A DNA stretch of 64,000 nt from Limoniibacter endophyticus (GCF_014652835.1 NZ_BMZO01000007.1:202975-266974), one strand, 5' to 3'; counted from the first letter of the stretch, positions 36,114 to 47,669 are shown. Made by a program: numbers and translations. Notes: generated by a model from the letters alone, not told the origin.

Positions 36114-38846
36114 TCAGTTCTTCTTTTTATCCGCAACCGCCTTGAGGCGGTAGAGCGCGTCGAGTGCCTCGCGAGGGCTCAAGTCATCAGGATTGACGGA
36201 GGAGAGCACGACACGTAGCTCATCCGCCTGTGGAACGGTCTGCTGACGCTTGGTTTCCGCTACGCTGAATAGCGGCAAATCATCGACCAGCTTGTCGGCC
36301 TTGCCAGAATCCTCGCCTTCTTCCAATTGATGCAGAACCGCACGTGCACGTTCCACGACAGCATCCGGCAAGCCAGCCAGTCGCGCCACCTGGACGCCAT
36401 AGGAGCGATCTGCCGCCCCTTTCGCAATTTCATGGAGGAAGATGACCTCGCCGTTCCATTCCTTCACGCGCATCGTGACATTATCCAGACGAGCGAGTTT
36501 CTGCGAAAGCGCGGTCATCTCGTGGAAATGTGTCGCAAATAGCGAGCGGCAGCGGTTCTGTTCATGCAGAAACTCGACAGTTGCCCAGGCGATGGAGAGG
36601 CCGTCGAATGTTGAGGTGCCTCGTCCAATTTCGTCGAGGATGACTAGCGCTCGTTCGCTCGCTTGATTGAGAATAGCAGCTGTTTCCACCATTTCGACCA
36701 TGAAGGTCGAGCGACCGCGCGCCAGATCGTCGGATGCGCCGACGCGTGAGAACAGCCGATCGACAATGCCGATTTGGGCCGAACGAGCCGGAACGTATGA
36801 ACCCATCTGCGCTAGGATGGCGATCAGGGCGTTCTGGCGCAGAAAGGTCGATTTACCGCCCATGTTCGGACCGGTCAGCAGCCAGATAGCGCCATTCGTG
36901 GTTCCGGCAGGCGGTGATAGATCGCAGTCATTGGCAACGAATGGCGTTTCGGCTTGTCGTTGCAGTGCCTGTTCCACGACGGGATGGCGGCCGCCCTCGA
37001 TTGCGAAGGCCATGCTGTCGTCGACCGTGGGGCGACAATAATTCTGGCTCACCGCAAGATGGGCAAGCGCGACGGAAACGTCCGCCACGGCGAGTGCGTT
37101 CGCCGCTGATCGTAATGCGTCGGCGTGTGAGACTGCTTCCATCTGCAGCTTCTCGAAGATTTCCAGTTCGAGCGTGAGGGCGCGACCTGCCGCATTGGCG
37201 ATTTTGCTCTCAAGGTCCGCCAATTCCGGAGTGGTAAAGCGCATTGCATTTACCATGGTCTGGCGGTGAATGAAGCGCGCTTTCATTTCCGGTGAACCGA
37301 TCAAGGCCTCCCCATGTGTGGCGTTCACCTCGATGTAATAGCCCAGCATGTTATTGTGCCGGATCTTAAGCGCGCGGATACTCGTTTCTTCGACCAGTGC
37401 ACGTTCCATTTCGGCGATAACGCGGCGGGATTCGTCGCGCAAAGCACGCATTTCGTCGAGTTCGGTCAGATAGCCCTTCGCGCAGAAGCCGCCGTCGCGC
37501 TTTAGAAGGGGGAGGTCCTCGTCCAGGGCGCTTTGGAGATGGGAGAGGAAGTCAGCGGGAAGCCTACTCAGTGTTTCTCGAACCCGATCGAGTTCTGCCG
37601 GCAAATTACGGCCATCAAGTCTGGACTGAACCGACGTGGAAACCATGAGACCTTCGCGAAGCGCAGCGAGATCACGTGGGCCGCCTCGATTGAGCGCTAG
37701 CCGGGAAAGCGCGCGCGCGATGTCCGGAGCCGATTTCAAAAGCGCACGAAGCGCCTCACACAGATCCGGCTCGTGCAGGAGAAAATCTATCGTATCCAGC
37801 CGCTGGGTGATTTCCTCGGTTTTTGTGAGCGGTGCCATCAGGCGTTCCGCCAGCAGACGGGCACCCGGTCCGGTCACGGTGCAATCAATTGCCTTGAAAA
37901 GCGATCCTTCCCTCTTGCCAGATAGGGTACGTAGAAGCTCGAGGTTGGCGCGCGTGGCGGGATCGATGAACATGGTGGAGCCAATATGCTCTCGTTCGGG
38001 TCTCGCAAGGGGAGGGCGCTCTCCGATTTGAGTTTTTTCCACATAGGCGATTGCGGCAGAGATTGCCGCCAGCTCCACGCGCGAGAACGCACCAAAACTA
38101 TCCACCGTTGAGACGTCGTAGAAGCGCGCAATTCGGCCGGCAGCAGCACTGGAATCAAAGAGTATTGCAGGTTGGGGAACCGCGACGCGCCCGAGCATGT
38201 CCATCAGGCCGCGCAATTTCGGATCGTGAAACACAGTGTCGGCAACGATAAGCTCCCTTGGGTCGACGCGGAAAATGTCCGACGAGAGCTGGTCTCCATT
38301 GCTTTCGCAGACACGAAACACACCGGTTGAGATATCGATCCAGGCGAGAGCGAAAAGGTCGTCGTCGCTACTGCCTTTGAGCCTTGCGAGGGCCATCAGG
38401 AAGTTCGACTGCGAAGGTTCCAGAAGCTTGTCTTCCGTCAGCGTACCAGGTGTCACCAGTCGAACCACGTCGCGACGTACCACCGATTTCGCACCGCGTT
38501 TCTTTGCTTCTGCAGGGTCTTCCACCTGCTCGCAAACCGCAACCCGATGGCCAAGAGCAATCAGCTTCTGCAGATAGTCGTCTGCGGCATGCATCGGCAC
38601 ACCGCACATGGGAATATCTTCCCCTTGATGCTTGCCGCGTTTCGTCAGGGTGATGCCAAGCGCTCGTGAGGCGATCTCCGCGTCATCGAAGAAAAGTTCG
38701 TAGAAATCGCCCATCCGGTAGAAGAGAAGCGAGTCCGGATTGGCGTTCTTGATTTCGATAAACTGCTCGATCATGGGCGTCGCACCGGTCTTGTCCAGAA
38801 CGGTGGAAGGTTTCGTTGGAATGTCTATGATCGTCTGGTCGTTCAC
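36114..38846 (-). CDS. mutS: DNA mismatch repair protein MutS
   Basis: MutS recognises mispaired and unpaired bases and starts mismatch repair with MutL. The 910-residue protein has the mismatch-contact motif in [17 protein letters not shown] (the F-x-E of domain I) and central clamp and lever domains. The ATPase has Walker [12 protein letters not shown] (lysine 665), [13 protein letters not shown], Walker B in [16 protein letters not shown], and ATHFHEMT. The tail [17 protein letters not shown] is the usual C-terminal segment. mutL is not in the window. The gene is divergent from maeB and convergent with the glutathione S-transferase gene. Confidence 0.97.
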   Translation of the reverse strand: MNDQTIIDIPTKPSTVLDKTGATPMIEQFIEIKNANPDSLLFYRMGDFYELFFDDAEIASRALGITLTKRGKHQGEDIPMCGVPMHAADDYLQKLIALGHRVAVCEQVEDPAEAKKRGAKSVVRRDVVRLVTPGTLTEDKLLEPSQSNFLMALARLKGSSDDDLFALAWIDISTGVFRVCESNGDQLSSDIFRVDPRELIVADTVFHDPKLRGLMDMLGRVAVPQPAILFDSSAAAGRIARFYDVSTVDSFGAFSRVELAAISAAIAYVEKTQIGERPPLARPEREHIGSTMFIDPATRANLELLRTLSGKREGSLFKAIDCTVTGPGARLLAERLMAPLTKTEEITQRLDTIDFLLHEPDLCEALRALLKSAPDIARALSRLALNRGGPRDLAALREGLMVSTSVQSRLDGRNLPAELDRVRETLSRLPADFLSHLQSALDEDLPLLKRDGGFCAKGYLTELDEMRALRDESRRVIAEMERALVEETSIRALKIRHNNMLGYYIEVNATHGEALIGSPEMKARFIHRQTMVNAMRFTTPELADLESKIANAAGRALTLELEIFEKLQMEAVSHADALRSAANALAVADVSVALAHLAVSQNYCRPTVDDSMAFAIEGGRHPVVEQALQRQAETPFVANDCDLSPPAGTTNGAIWLLTGPNMGGKSTFLRQNALIAILAQMGSYVPARSAQIGIVDRLFSRVGASDDLARGRSTFMVEMVETAAILNQASERALVILDEIGRGTSTFDGLSIAWATVEFLHEQNRCRSLFATHFHEMTALSQKLARLDNVTMRVKEWNGEVIFLHEIAKGAADRSYGVQVARLAGLPDAVVERARAVLHQLEEGEDSGKADKLVDDLPLFSVAETKRQQTVPQADELRVVLSSVNPDDLSPREALDALYRLKAVADKKKN

Positions 38847-38963
38847 GCGGGATGCTCGTAAAAACTCGAATTGAAAAGAAGAAGGTTTACGTCACCGCAC
38901 TCTAGCCCTATTCCATAGCGCTCTTAAACGGCATCGACGGCATTAGCGAGGTTTTCCACGGCC

Positions 38964-41249
38964 ATGACAGACACGACCAAGAAAAACAGCAATGGACCCT
39001 CTGTCAGCGCCGAAGAGGCATTGCATTTTCACGCCATGGGCCGGCCGGGCAAATTCGAGATAACCCCAAGCAAGCCGATGGCCACGCAGCGGGATCTCTC
39101 TCTCGCCTATTCCCCGGGTGTAGCCGTTCCGGTCAAAGCGATCGCCGAAAAACCGGAACTCGCTTTCGACTACACGACACGCGGCAACCTCGTCGCGGTT
39201 ATTTCCAATGGTACCGCTATTCTGGGGCTAGGTAATCTGGGTGCTCTTGCTTCAAAGCCGGTGATGGAAGGTAAGGCTGTTCTCTTCAAGCGCTTCGCCG
39301 ACGTGGATTCGATCGATCTGGAGGTCGATACCGAGAATGTCGATGAATTCGTCAATGCTGTGCGTTATCTCGGACCGTCGTTCGGCGGCATCAATCTGGA
39401 AGATATCAAAGCGCCCGATTGTTTCATCATCGAAAGCCGTTTGCGGGAACTGATGGACATTCCGGTCTTTCATGATGATCAGCACGGTACTGCAATTATC
39501 GCCGTTGCAGGTATCCTCAATGCTCTGAAAATCACGGGACGCGACATGAAATCGACCCGTCTCGTCTGTAATGGCGCAGGCGCGGCTGGCATTGCGTGTA
39601 TCGAACTCGTCAAGGCGATGGGCTTTGCGCCCGAAAATGTCATTTTGTGCGACACCAAGGGCGTCGTTTACAAGGGGCGCGCTGAAGGCATGAACCAGTG
39701 GAAGACGGCGCATGCTGTCGAAACGGAAAAGCGTTCGCTCGCCGACGCCATCGAGGGTGCCGACATTTTCTTCGGCCTGTCCGCAAAAGGTGCCCTGACG
39801 CCAGCCATGGTCGCATCGATGGCTAAAAAACCCATCATTTTCGCCATGGCCAATCCGGATCCGGAAATCACGCCGGAAGAAGTTGCGGAAATTCGCACGG
39901 ATGCCATCATGGCGACAGGGCGCTCAGACTATCCGAACCAGGTCAACAATGTCCTGGGCTTTCCTTATATTTTCCGCGGTGCGTTGGATGTGCGTGCGAC
40001 GACGATCAACGACGAGATGAAGATTGCCGCTGCTCGGGCACTTGCCGAGCTTGCCGAGCAGGATGTGCCGGACGAAGTTGCTGCCGCCTATCAGGGCAAT
40101 CGTCCCCGCTTTGGCCCCAACTATATCATTCCCGTTCCTTTCGATCCGCGTCTGATCTCGGCTATTCCCGTCGCCGTTGCCCGGGCTGCGATGGAGAGCG
40201 GGGTCGCGCAAAAGCCGATCGATGATCTCGAGACCTATGGACGGCAACTTTCGGCGCGCCGTGATCCGACTGCGTCCACTCTGCAACGTATCTACGATCG
40301 TGTGCGCAAACAGCCGAAACGCGTGGTCTTTGCCGAGGGCGAGGAGGAACAGGTTATGCGCGCGGCTGTCTCCTATGTGAACCAGAAGCTTGGTACTGCC
40401 ATCCTTCTTGGTCGCGAGGAGCAAATCAAGGAAACGGCGAAGGCGGCGGGTCTGGACCTCGCCAAGCCTGAAATAGAAATTATCAACGCGCGCCTGTCAC
40501 GCAAGAACAAGCTCTATGCTGACTTCCTCTACGAGCGTTTGCAGCGCAAAGGTTACCTGTTCCGCGACTGCCAGCGCATCATCAACAACGACCGCAATCA
40601 TTTCTCCGCCTGTATGGTCGCCCTTGGTGATGCTGATGCAATGGTAACGGGCGTCACGCGCAATTACTCGACGGCGCTCGACGACGTCCGACGCGTCATA
40701 GACCAGCGGCCGGGCCATCGCGTGATCGGTGTGTCCGTCGCTCTTTGCCGCAGCCGCACGGTGCTGATTGCCGATACCGCCGTCCACGAGATGCCGACAG
40801 CCGAGGAACTTGCCGATATTGCGGAAGAGGCGGCAGCCATGGCGCGCCGCCTCGGTTACGAGCCCCGCGTAGCCATGCTGGCCTATTCGAATTTCGGGCA
40901 TCCAGCGGGCGAACGCGCGACAAAAATTCAGGAGGCTGTCAAGATTCTGGACAAACGTCGCGTTGAGTTCGAGTATGATGGCGAAATGGCAGCCGATGTC
41001 GCGCTCAATCCGACGCTGATGAAGCAATATCCTTTCTGCCGCCTTTCCGGCCCCGCCAACGTCCTGATCATGCCGGCTTTCCATTCAGCATCGATTGCAA
41101 CGAAAATGCTGCAGGAACTGGGAGGGTCTACAGTTCTCGGGCCGCTTCTTGTTGGACTGAACAAATCCGTGCAGATCGTGCCGATGACGGCCAAGGATAG
41201 CGACATCGTCAATATGGCTGCAATCGCCGCCTTCAATGCTGAGCACTGA
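38964..41249 (+). CDS. maeB: NADP-dependent malic enzyme with phosphotransacetylase-like domain
   Basis: MaeB decarboxylates malate to pyruvate, linking C4 acids to acetyl-CoA; in rhizobia malic enzyme supports growth on dicarboxylates. The 761-residue protein is the large bacterial type. The malic enzyme part spans about residues 20-430 and includes [27 protein letters not shown] and [17 protein letters not shown] phosphotransacetylase-like domain from about 440 is thought to be regulatory rather than catalytic. With PckA at 16.6 kb, the window encodes both exits from the C4 pool. It is 12 bases upstream of tsaB. Confidence 0.94.
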   Translation: MTDTTKKNSNGPSVSAEEALHFHAMGRPGKFEITPSKPMATQRDLSLAYSPGVAVPVKAIAEKPELAFDYTTRGNLVAVISNGTAILGLGNLGALASKPVMEGKAVLFKRFADVDSIDLEVDTENVDEFVNAVRYLGPSFGGINLEDIKAPDCFIIESRLRELMDIPVFHDDQHGTAIIAVAGILNALKITGRDMKSTRLVCNGAGAAGIACIELVKAMGFAPENVILCDTKGVVYKGRAEGMNQWKTAHAVETEKRSLADAIEGADIFFGLSAKGALTPAMVASMAKKPIIFAMANPDPEITPEEVAEIRTDAIMATGRSDYPNQVNNVLGFPYIFRGALDVRATTINDEMKIAAARALAELAEQDVPDEVAAAYQGNRPRFGPNYIIPVPFDPRLISAIPVAVARAAMESGVAQKPIDDLETYGRQLSARRDPTASTLQRIYDRVRKQPKRVVFAEGEEEQVMRAAVSYVNQKLGTAILLGREEQIKETAKAAGLDLAKPEIEIINARLSRKNKLYADFLYERLQRKGYLFRDCQRIINNDRNHFSACMVALGDADAMVTGVTRNYSTALDDVRRVIDQRPGHRVIGVSVALCRSRTVLIADTAVHEMPTAEELADIAEEAAAMARRLGYEPRVAMLAYSNFGHPAGERATKIQEAVKILDKRRVEFEYDGEMAADVALNPTLMKQYPFCRLSGPANVLIMPAFHSASIATKMLQELGGSTVLGPLLVGLNKSVQIVPMTAKDSDIVNMAAIAAFNAEH

Positions 41250-41261
41250 AACGGTCCGAAA

Positions 41262-41975
41262 ATGACGGTAGCATCGCAAAAAGACCGCACGCTGCACGGT
41301 TACGGGCTGATCATCGATACGGCGGTTGAGTTCTGTGCTGTTGCCGTCTTCGATCTTTCTTCGGGAAGTGTGATATCTAAAAAAGTCGAAGAAATCGGCA
41401 CAGGTCACGCTGAAATCCTTATGGGATATGTCGATGAGGTGGTGTCGAATGCCGGGGTTTCGATCCGTGAGATAAAGGCGGTGGGCGTGGTCACGGGACC
41501 CGGCTCTTTCACCGGCATCAGGGTGGGAGTCTCGACCGCGCGCGGCCTTGCACTTGCACTCGGCGTTCCTTCTATCGGTGTGACGACGTTTGATGCCTTG
41601 TCGCGTGAAGTGCTGCCGATCGCCTCTGGTAGATCTGTTTTGATTGCTATCGACGCGCGCCGGGGCGAGTTCTACACCGCTCTCTACGCGAAGGACGGCT
41701 ATCCGCTTGTTCCTGCGGCGGTATCTACAACGGAGCAGGCAAAGACGCTGTACGAGACGTACCGTCCACTCCTTGTCGGATCGGGTGCTCCTGCGATTGC
41801 TGCTGACGATACGTCGTCGGAAATTGCGTCTCTTCACGCGACAGCGGACATAGGGACCTATGCAATCTGCGTCTCGGAAGCGTTTAGCAGCGGGCAGATC
41901 GAAAAACCAAGACCTTTGTATCTGCGCGCGCCGGATGCCAAGCCACAGGCTGGCTTTATCATCGAGAGGCGGTGA
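41262..41975 (+). CDS. tsaB: tRNA threonylcarbamoyladenosine protein TsaB
   Basis: TsaB is the scaffold partner of TsaD and TsaE in making the t6A modification at position 37 of ANN-reading tRNAs. The 237-residue ASKHA-fold protein starts LIIDTAVEFCAVAVFD. It has the conserved GPGSFTGIRVGVSTARGLALAL and a DARRGEFYTALY segment. The stop overlaps the GTG that precedes rimI, the usual pairing. Its ATPase partner domain is in the fusion gene at 26.6 kb. Confidence 0.92.
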   Translation: MTVASQKDRTLHGYGLIIDTAVEFCAVAVFDLSSGSVISKKVEEIGTGHAEILMGYVDEVVSNAGVSIREIKAVGVVTGPGSFTGIRVGVSTARGLALALGVPSIGVTTFDALSREVLPIASGRSVLIAIDARRGEFYTALYAKDGYPLVPAAVSTTEQAKTLYETYRPLLVGSGAPAIAADDTSSEIASLHATADIGTYAICVSEAFSSGQIEKPRPLYLRAPDAKPQAGFIIERR

Positions 41976-41977
41976 TT

Positions 41978-42499
41978 ATGGCGGGCATTCTCGCGTGGAT
42001 CTTGTCGCTTTTCTCCCGTCGGAGCGAATATATCGTCATGCCGCTCGAGCAGATCGCTGATATCGCCGATTTACCGTTCCTGCACGCCCAAGGTTTCTCC
42101 CGCGTGTGGAGCGAAGAGGAGTTCGCCAGCTTGATCGCCCAGGACAATGTCTTTGGTTTTACGGTCCGCGAATCCGGCAGAAGTAAAAGACCACACGGTT
42201 TCGTTCTGGCGCGTCACGCCGCGGGCGAGGGCGAGATATTGACCATTGTCGTATCGAAGGCCAAGCGCGGCGAGGGGCTTGGACGGATGCTGATGGAAGC
42301 AGTTCTGCGCGAATTGCACAAGGAGCGCGCAGAGGTTCTGCTCCTGGAAGTTGATGAAACCAATGCCTCTGCAATTGGGCTTTACAAGCGGCTGGGCTTC
42401 ACGACAGTTGGAACGCGACCCGGCTATTATCGGGACGGCGAAGGAAAGGCGACTGGGGCGTTTGTCATGCAGCGCGACTTGATCAGGCGTGGAGGCTAG
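41978..42499 (+). CDS. rimI: GNAT acetyltransferase, RimI-like
   Basis: RimI acetylates the N-terminal alanine of ribosomal protein S18; related GNAT enzymes can have other targets. The roughly 173-residue protein has the GNAT core: ILTIVVSKAKRGEGLGRMLM (acetyl-CoA loop), LLLEVDETNASAIGLYKRLGF and VGTRPGYYRDGEGKATGAFVM. The N-terminal 20 residues are hydrophobic and longer than in E. coli RimI. The ATG at 41978 is preferred over GTG 41972 because GAGAGG lies 8 bases before it. The tsaB-rimI pair is a common arrangement. Confidence 0.88.
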   Translation: MAGILAWILSLFSRRSEYIVMPLEQIADIADLPFLHAQGFSRVWSEEEFASLIAQDNVFGFTVRESGRSKRPHGFVLARHAAGEGEILTIVVSKAKRGEGLGRMLMEAVLRELHKERAEVLLLEVDETNASAIGLYKRLGFTTVGTRPGYYRDGEGKATGAFVMQRDLIRRGG

Positions 42500-42505
42500 C
42501 CACGG

Positions 42506-43294
42506 ATGATTGGCAATTTGCGTCTTGCCGTCGTTTTGATAGTGCTCCTCATGGCGACACTCATCCTTATGCCGGTGCAAATCCTCGCGGTCGCGACCGG
42601 CTTTCCCGATCCGCGGGCGATCCCTCAATTCTGGCATCGGCTTGCCTTGCGCTGCCTCGGCTTGCGAATCCGATTGCGCGGGAAACTGAGAAAGACGCGC
42701 CCTCTCATGATAGCGGCCAACCATGTCTCGTGGGCCGATATCGTCGTGCTAGGAGCGCTTGTGCCGGCTTCATTCATTGCCAAATCCGACATTGCAGAAT
42801 GGCCGCTCATAGGCATCCTTGCGAAATTGCAACGTTCCATTTTTGTAGAGCGGACGGAGAGGCGCAAAGCGGCAGCCCAAGCTGCACAGATCGCTCAACG
42901 CTTGCAGAATGAAGATGTCATGGTGCTCTTCGCCGAAGGAACTACGGGCGACGGCTCGTCCCTTCTACCTTTCAAGAGCACGTTATTCGAAGCGCCGCGC
43001 ATGGTTTTGGGCGAGGAGGTCGAATCCATCCTCGTCCAACCTGTGTCGATCATCTACACGCGTATGCATGGGATCGTAATGAGCCGTTCAGAACGTATAG
43101 CAGCGTCCTGGATCGGAGATACCGACCTGCTTCCGCATTTGCTGCGTCTGCTACGCGAAGGCGGTGCAGATGTCGAAGTGTCCTTCGGTGAACCGATCCG
43201 TTTCGACCGCCAGATGAGCCGCAAGGTGGTTGCGAAGAAGGTGCAGGATAATGTTGCGGCGATGATGGCGGTGAGCCTGCGCGATCCGCTCTAG
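42506..43294 (+). CDS. PlsC-family acyltransferase, possible OlsA
   Basis: The 262-residue protein has one N-terminal membrane segment (LAVVLIVLLMATLILMPV) and the acyltransferase motifs. NHVSWAD is the catalytic H-x4-D, FVERTERR is block II, and FAEGTTGDG is block III. PlsC makes phosphatidic acid from lysophosphatidic acid. In Sinorhizobium the homologue next to miaB is OlsA, which adds the second acyl chain to make ornithine lipid. Synteny therefore favours OlsA, while the motifs alone cannot separate the two. OlsB is not in the window. It is 6 bases after rimI. Confidence 0.85.
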   Translation: MIGNLRLAVVLIVLLMATLILMPVQILAVATGFPDPRAIPQFWHRLALRCLGLRIRLRGKLRKTRPLMIAANHVSWADIVVLGALVPASFIAKSDIAEWPLIGILAKLQRSIFVERTERRKAAAQAAQIAQRLQNEDVMVLFAEGTTGDGSSLLPFKSTLFEAPRMVLGEEVESILVQPVSIIYTRMHGIVMSRSERIAASWIGDTDLLPHLLRLLREGGADVEVSFGEPIRFDRQMSRKVVAKKVQDNVAAMMAVSLRDPL

Positions 43295-43423
43295 AGGCGG
43301 ACGGGTTTTCATTTTGCCGCTTTTCTGTCATTGAACGAGACAATAGGCCCCTATGAACAGGCGCGAACCTAACGCTATCATCCGCGACGGGAACTTGGCG
43401 CGGTCAATCGAGAAGCTGAGAAA

Positions 43424-44803
43424 ATGACGACTGAGCTATTGCAGGATAAGCCGGCTCAAGCCACGCCGCGCAAGGTTTTCCTCAAGACCTATGGCTGCCA
43501 GATGAATGTCTATGATTCCCAGCGGATGGGAGATGCGCTGGCTTCAGAGGGCTACGTACAGACGGAAACGGTGGAAGATGCCGATCTCGTTCTTCTGAAC
43601 ACGTGCCATATTCGCGAGAAAGCCGCGGAGAAAGTCTATTCCGAGCTGGGTCGGCTTCGCAAGCTCAAGCAAGAAAAGAGCGAGGCTGGGCGCGAATTGC
43701 TGATTGGCGTCGCTGGTTGTGTTGCGCAGGCGGAGGGCAAAGAGATCATCCGTCGCGCACCGGTGGTTGATCTCGTGATAGGCCCGCAGACCTATCATCG
43801 TCTACCGCGGGCGCTGGAGCAGGCGCGCCGCGGCATCAAAATCGTCGAAACTGAATATGCAATCGAAGACAAATTCGAACATCTGCCCGTTCCAGACAAG
43901 AAGGCTGTCCGCGCGCGGGGCGTAACGGCGTTTCTCACGGTTCAGGAGGGATGCGACAAGTTTTGCACGTTCTGCGTCGTGCCATATACGCGGGGCTCTG
44001 AAATCTCGCGGTCGGTGAAACAGATCGTAGCGGAGGCGACGCGCCTTGCCGAAGGCGGGGTGCGCGAAATCACCTTGCTTGGCCAGAATGTCAACGCCTG
44101 GCACGGTGAAGGTATTGACGGACGAAGCTGGGGATTGGGCGAACTGCTTTTCCGCCTTGCTGAAATTCCAGGTATCGCCCGCTTGCGCTATACGACAAGC
44201 CATCCGCGCGACATGGACGATGCTCTGATTGCGGCTCATCGCGACCTTGACGTGCTGATGCCCTATCTCCATCTGCCGGTGCAATCAGGTTCCGATCGGA
44301 TACTGAAGGCGATGAATCGCAAGCATTCGCATGATGATTATCTGCGTCTGATAGAGCGTATCCGCAACGCACGTAGCGACATCGCAATTTCGGGGGATTT
44401 TATCGTTGGGTTTCCGGGTGAAACTGACGGCGACTTCGAAGAGACGATGCGCATCGTTCGCGAAGTTGGCTATGCGCAAGCCTTTTCCTTCAAATATTCG
44501 CAGCGACCGGGAACGCCGGGCGCGGAACTCGGCGCGCAAATTGCCGAAGATATCAAGGATGAGCGCCTTCAGCGCTTGCAGGCGCTTCTTGTCGAACAGC
44601 AGCAGGATTTTACCCATTCGATGATAGGACGGGAAATCGAGTTGCTGATTGAAAAACCGGGTCGCCAGGCCGGACAAAAAGTGGGAAGATCACCGTGGTT
44701 GCAGCCTGTCATCGTCGATGAGAAACTTGGCGATATTGGTGAAATGACCAGAGTGCGAATCAGTGGGGCCGGTTTCAACAGCCTCTTCGGGGAGGCGATT
44801 TGA
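43424..44803 (+). CDS. miaB: tRNA-2-methylthio-N6-dimethylallyladenosine synthase MiaB
   Basis: MiaB is a radical SAM methylthiotransferase that adds methylthio to i6A37 of tRNAs reading U-starting codons. The 459-residue protein has the N-terminal cluster-binding domain, with cysteine 25 in TYGCQMN and further cysteines in NTCHIRE and AGCVAQ. The radical SAM motif is CDKFCTFC (cysteines 177, 181, 184), and a C-terminal TRAM domain starts near residue 385. It starts 129 bases after the acyltransferase gene and overlaps the ybeZ start (TTGA). Confidence 0.96.
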   Translation: MTTELLQDKPAQATPRKVFLKTYGCQMNVYDSQRMGDALASEGYVQTETVEDADLVLLNTCHIREKAAEKVYSELGRLRKLKQEKSEAGRELLIGVAGCVAQAEGKEIIRRAPVVDLVIGPQTYHRLPRALEQARRGIKIVETEYAIEDKFEHLPVPDKKAVRARGVTAFLTVQEGCDKFCTFCVVPYTRGSEISRSVKQIVAEATRLAEGGVREITLLGQNVNAWHGEGIDGRSWGLGELLFRLAEIPGIARLRYTTSHPRDMDDALIAAHRDLDVLMPYLHLPVQSGSDRILKAMNRKHSHDDYLRLIERIRNARSDIAISGDFIVGFPGETDGDFEETMRIVREVGYAQAFSFKYSQRPGTPGAELGAQIAEDIKDERLQRLQALLVEQQQDFTHSMIGREIELLIEKPGRQAGQKVGRSPWLQPVIVDEKLGDIGEMTRVRISGAGFNSLFGEAI

Positions 44804-45858
44804 AGCGTGACGGCCAGGCGGAGAAACCGGATTTGAACGCCACGAGTGATCTGCAAAAACCGTCCGGCGCCTCGGATATGGCGCATATCGTCCTGACCTT
44901 TGACAATAATCGCCTTGCCAGCGCGCTATACGGGCAGTTCGATGAGAACCTTGCCCGCATAGAGCAGAAGCTCGGCGTCACGATCAGTTCGCGTGGCAAT
45001 CAGCTTACGATCAAGGGCGTTGCAAGTGCCGCAGAACAGGCGCGTCGTACGCTGGATCGTCTCTATGATTTGCTTCACAAGGGAACCGCGATAAGCACGT
45101 CCGATGTGGACGGGGCTATCCGTATGGCGATTGCCGCTGATGACCAGCTGACCTTGCCAACCTTGGAACGCAAGGGCCAGATGGCTGTCGCGCAGATATC
45201 GACGCGCAAGCGCACAATCTATGCCCGGTCCTCTAATCAAGACGCTTATATGCGTGCGCTGGAGCGTGCAGAGCTTGTCTTTGGCATTGGGCCAGCTGGC
45301 ACCGGCAAGACGTATCTGGCGGTTGCTCACGCTGCCATGCTTCTGGAACGGGGCATTGTCGAACGTATCATCTTGTCGCGTCCCGCTGTAGAGGCTGGAG
45401 AGCGGTTGGGCTTCCTGCCTGGTGATATGAAAGAAAAGGTCGATCCCTATCTTCGTCCGCTCTATGACGCCCTGTATGATATGATGCCAGCCGATAAGGT
45501 GGAGCGAGCTTTGACGGCCGGTGTCATTGAAATTGCGCCATTGGCCTTCATGCGCGGCCGCACCTTGGCCAACGCTGCCGTCATTCTTGACGAGGCGCAG
45601 AACACGACGCCCATGCAGATGAAGATGTTTCTGACGCGTTTGGGTGAAGGGTCACGCATGATCGTCACGGGCGATCCTTCCCAGATCGACTTGCCGCCGC
45701 AGGTGAAGTCGGGCCTCGTTGAGGCAATTTCGATTCTTGAGAGTGTCGAGAAGGTGGTCATGGTGCGATTTGGCAAAACGGACGTAGTTCGTCATCCACT
45801 GGTCGCAAGTATTATCGATGCATATGAGCGCGCAGACAGCCCGACAGGAAAGCCGTGA
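44800..45858 (+). CDS. ybeZ: PhoH-like ATPase YbeZ
   Basis: YbeZ is a PhoH-family P-loop ATPase, encoded beside the ribosome-associated endonuclease YbeY and thought to act with it in RNA processing. The 352-residue protein has a small N-terminal KH-like domain and a C-terminal ATPase. The ATPase contains [17 protein letters not shown] (lysine 170), [18 protein letters not shown] and [20 protein letters not shown]. The TTG start at 44800 is supported by GGGAGG just upstream and the four-base overlap with miaB. A later ATG at 44878 would remove an N-terminal stretch that rhizobial homologues keep. Confidence 0.92.
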   Translation: MKRDGQAEKPDLNATSDLQKPSGASDMAHIVLTFDNNRLASALYGQFDENLARIEQKLGVTISSRGNQLTIKGVASAAEQARRTLDRLYDLLHKGTAISTSDVDGAIRMAIAADDQLTLPTLERKGQMAVAQISTRKRTIYARSSNQDAYMRALERAELVFGIGPAGTGKTYLAVAHAAMLLERGIVERIILSRPAVEAGERLGFLPGDMKEKVDPYLRPLYDALYDMMPADKVERALTAGVIEIAPLAFMRGRTLANAAVILDEAQNTTPMQMKMFLTRLGEGSRMIVTGDPSQIDLPPQVKSGLVEAISILESVEKVVMVRFGKTDVVRHPLVASIIDAYERADSPTGKP

Positions 45859-46397
45859 GCGACGACGATTCTGAAGGTGAGGCGATAATGTCGTCGTCGA
45901 ACGGTATGATTGCCGTCGACATTCTGGTTGAAGCCGGTGGATGGCCCCAACCTTCCGAGCTGGCTCGCTGGCTAAGAGACGCGCTTGACGCCACCATTGC
46001 CGAAATCAACCTGACGAGCGAGGCGCAACCGTCTGAGCTCAGTCTCGTTTTCACGGATGATACCTCCATCCACGCGCTTAATCGCGATTGGCGAAATAAG
46101 GATAAGCCAACAAATGTGTTGTCCTTTCCCGCCTTTGACATCGCTCCAGGGGACACACTTCCGCCTCTGCTGGGTGATATCATTATTGCTTATGAAACCG
46201 TAACAAGGGAGGCTGCTCTGGAAGAAAAGCCTTTCGAGCACCATTTAACCCATTTGATGGTTCATGGATTTCTGCATCTTCTCGGCTATGATCACGAGAC
46301 CGAGCAAGAGGCCGAAGAGATGGAAGCCATTGAAGTCAAGATCCTGAGCAGGCTCTCCATACCCGACCCATATGTTGAAACAGGGACATTCGATTGA
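45855..46397 (+). CDS. ybeY: Endoribonuclease YbeY
   Basis: YbeY is a zinc-dependent endoribonuclease for 16S rRNA 3' maturation and ribosome quality control. In Sinorhizobium it also affects small-RNA regulation. The roughly 180-residue protein has the metal motif [15 protein letters not shown] (histidines of H-G-x-L-H-L-x-G-x-D-H) and the NVLSFP segment. GTG 45855 overlaps the ybeZ stop. An ATG at 45888, with GGTGAGG just upstream, would give about 169 residues and is a real alternative. It is 10 bases upstream of corC. Confidence 0.93.
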   Translation: MSDDDSEGEAIMSSSNGMIAVDILVEAGGWPQPSELARWLRDALDATIAEINLTSEAQPSELSLVFTDDTSIHALNRDWRNKDKPTNVLSFPAFDIAPGDTLPPLLGDIIIAYETVTREAALEEKPFEHHLTHLMVHGFLHLLGYDHETEQEAEEMEAIEVKILSRLSIPDPYVETGTFD

Positions 46398-46407
46398 CTG
46401 AACGACA

Positions 46408-47469
46408 ATGAACGAAACCAGCCAGCTGAGCTCCGGCAGTGAAAAAACCGGAGAACCTCCTTCGCGTGATGCGCTAGAAGAAAGTTACAGTAGCACCAGG
46501 GAACACGTTGAGAACGAACGTCCTTCGCTCTTCGACAGGATGATCTCCGTGTTCCGGCCCCGTGTAACGAATACGATTCGCGATGAGCTGACGGATGCTT
46601 TGGAAGAAGAAGAATCCGCCAATGCAGAATTCACGCCCGTGGAGCGGGCAATGCTTGCCAATATTCTGAAACTGCGCGAGGTTCGCGTTGAAGATGTGAT
46701 GATCCCGCGTGCCGATGTCGAGGCGCTTGAGTTGCAGACGACGTTCGGCGAACTGCTGGACCGCTTCGAGCAATCCGGACACTCCCGGATGCCTGTTTAT
46801 TCGGACTCCCTGGACGATCCGCGCGGAATGATTCATCTGCGCGACGTAATCGCCTACATTACGCGCAACGCCCGTGTCTCTTCCGCTCCCGATCTGGAGG
46901 CGCCGACTTATCGCGGGCTTGACTTGTCGCGGATTGATCTTGCCGCGACTATTGAAGCGACCGGAATTGTACGACCGGTTCTTTTCGTTCCACCATCGAT
47001 GCTCGCGACAGACCTGATGGCACATATGCAGGCGGCGAGGACGCAGATGGCGCTGGTCATTGACGAGTACGGCGGAACCGATGGCCTTGCCTCCCTGGAG
47101 GACATTGTCGAGATGATCGTTGGCGACATCGAAGATGAACACGATCAGGACGACACGCCACTTATCGAGGAAAATACGGACGGCACCTACATCGTAGACG
47201 CGAAGGCGGAGATCGATGATGTTGCTGAAGCGATCGGCGAGGATTTCATGCCGGGAGAAAACGGCGAAACCGTAGATACGATCGGCGGCCTCGTCTTCAA
47301 CACGCTCGGACGCGTTCCTCTCGAAGGAGAAGCGGTGGACTCTGCGGCACCAGGTTTCCGATTCCACATTCTTGAAGCCGATTCACGCCGCGTCAAGAAG
47401 ATACGCATCGAAAGGCTTGATGAAGCTGAGCGCGATGACGTTGCGTTGTCTCGAATGACGTCAAACTGA
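46408..47469 (+). CDS. corC: CorC/HlyC-type CBS domain protein
   Basis: The 353-residue cytoplasmic protein has two CBS domains (about residues 90-220), including VEDVMIPRADVEAL, FEQSGHSRMPVYSDSLDD and ALVIDEYGGTDGLASLEDIVE. A C-terminal CorC/HlyC domain (about 240-330) follows, with IGGLVFNTLGRVP. It was named for a link to magnesium and cobalt efflux, and for hemolysin-C resemblance; its molecular role is unclear. The first 80 residues are polar and acidic. It lies between ybeY and lnt, as in many proteobacteria. Confidence 0.93.
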   Translation: MNETSQLSSGSEKTGEPPSRDALEESYSSTREHVENERPSLFDRMISVFRPRVTNTIRDELTDALEEEESANAEFTPVERAMLANILKLREVRVEDVMIPRADVEALELQTTFGELLDRFEQSGHSRMPVYSDSLDDPRGMIHLRDVIAYITRNARVSSAPDLEAPTYRGLDLSRIDLAATIEATGIVRPVLFVPPSMLATDLMAHMQAARTQMALVIDEYGGTDGLASLEDIVEMIVGDIEDEHDQDDTPLIEENTDGTYIVDAKAEIDDVAEAIGEDFMPGENGETVDTIGGLVFNTLGRVPLEGEAVDSAAPGFRFHILEADSRRVKKIRIERLDEAERDDVALSRMTSN

Positions 47470-47610
47470 CTTGGCGATCAAGGAAATTGTTTGATAAATG
47501 AAACTGCGGCGTCTGGTGAGGGCGCCGTCACTTTATGTGCTTATGGACAGGCAAGGCTTTTTGGTTTGCGCTTGTATTCTGCTCATGCGAAGCACCGAAG
47601 GGTGAGACTG

Positions 47611-47636
47611 GGAATCACTGGAAGGGCCAGTGTTCC
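47611..47636 (+). other. Hairpin upstream of lnt
   Basis: GGAA-T-CACTGG pairs with CCAGTG-TTCC around a 5-base loop, giving ten pairs with one bulged T. It ends 33 bases before the lnt start and has no U-tract. It lies in the 200-base corC-lnt gap, where I see no other gene. It may be a leader structure of lnt or a weak attenuator. Confidence 0.5.
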
Positions 47637-47669
47637 TACGACGATCGTATCATCACAACAAGGTCTGGG

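Noticed and set aside
46474..47367. A 297-residue minus-strand frame over corC
   Set aside because: It is antisense to corC, rich in arginine and histidine as expected for a shadow frame, with no motif.
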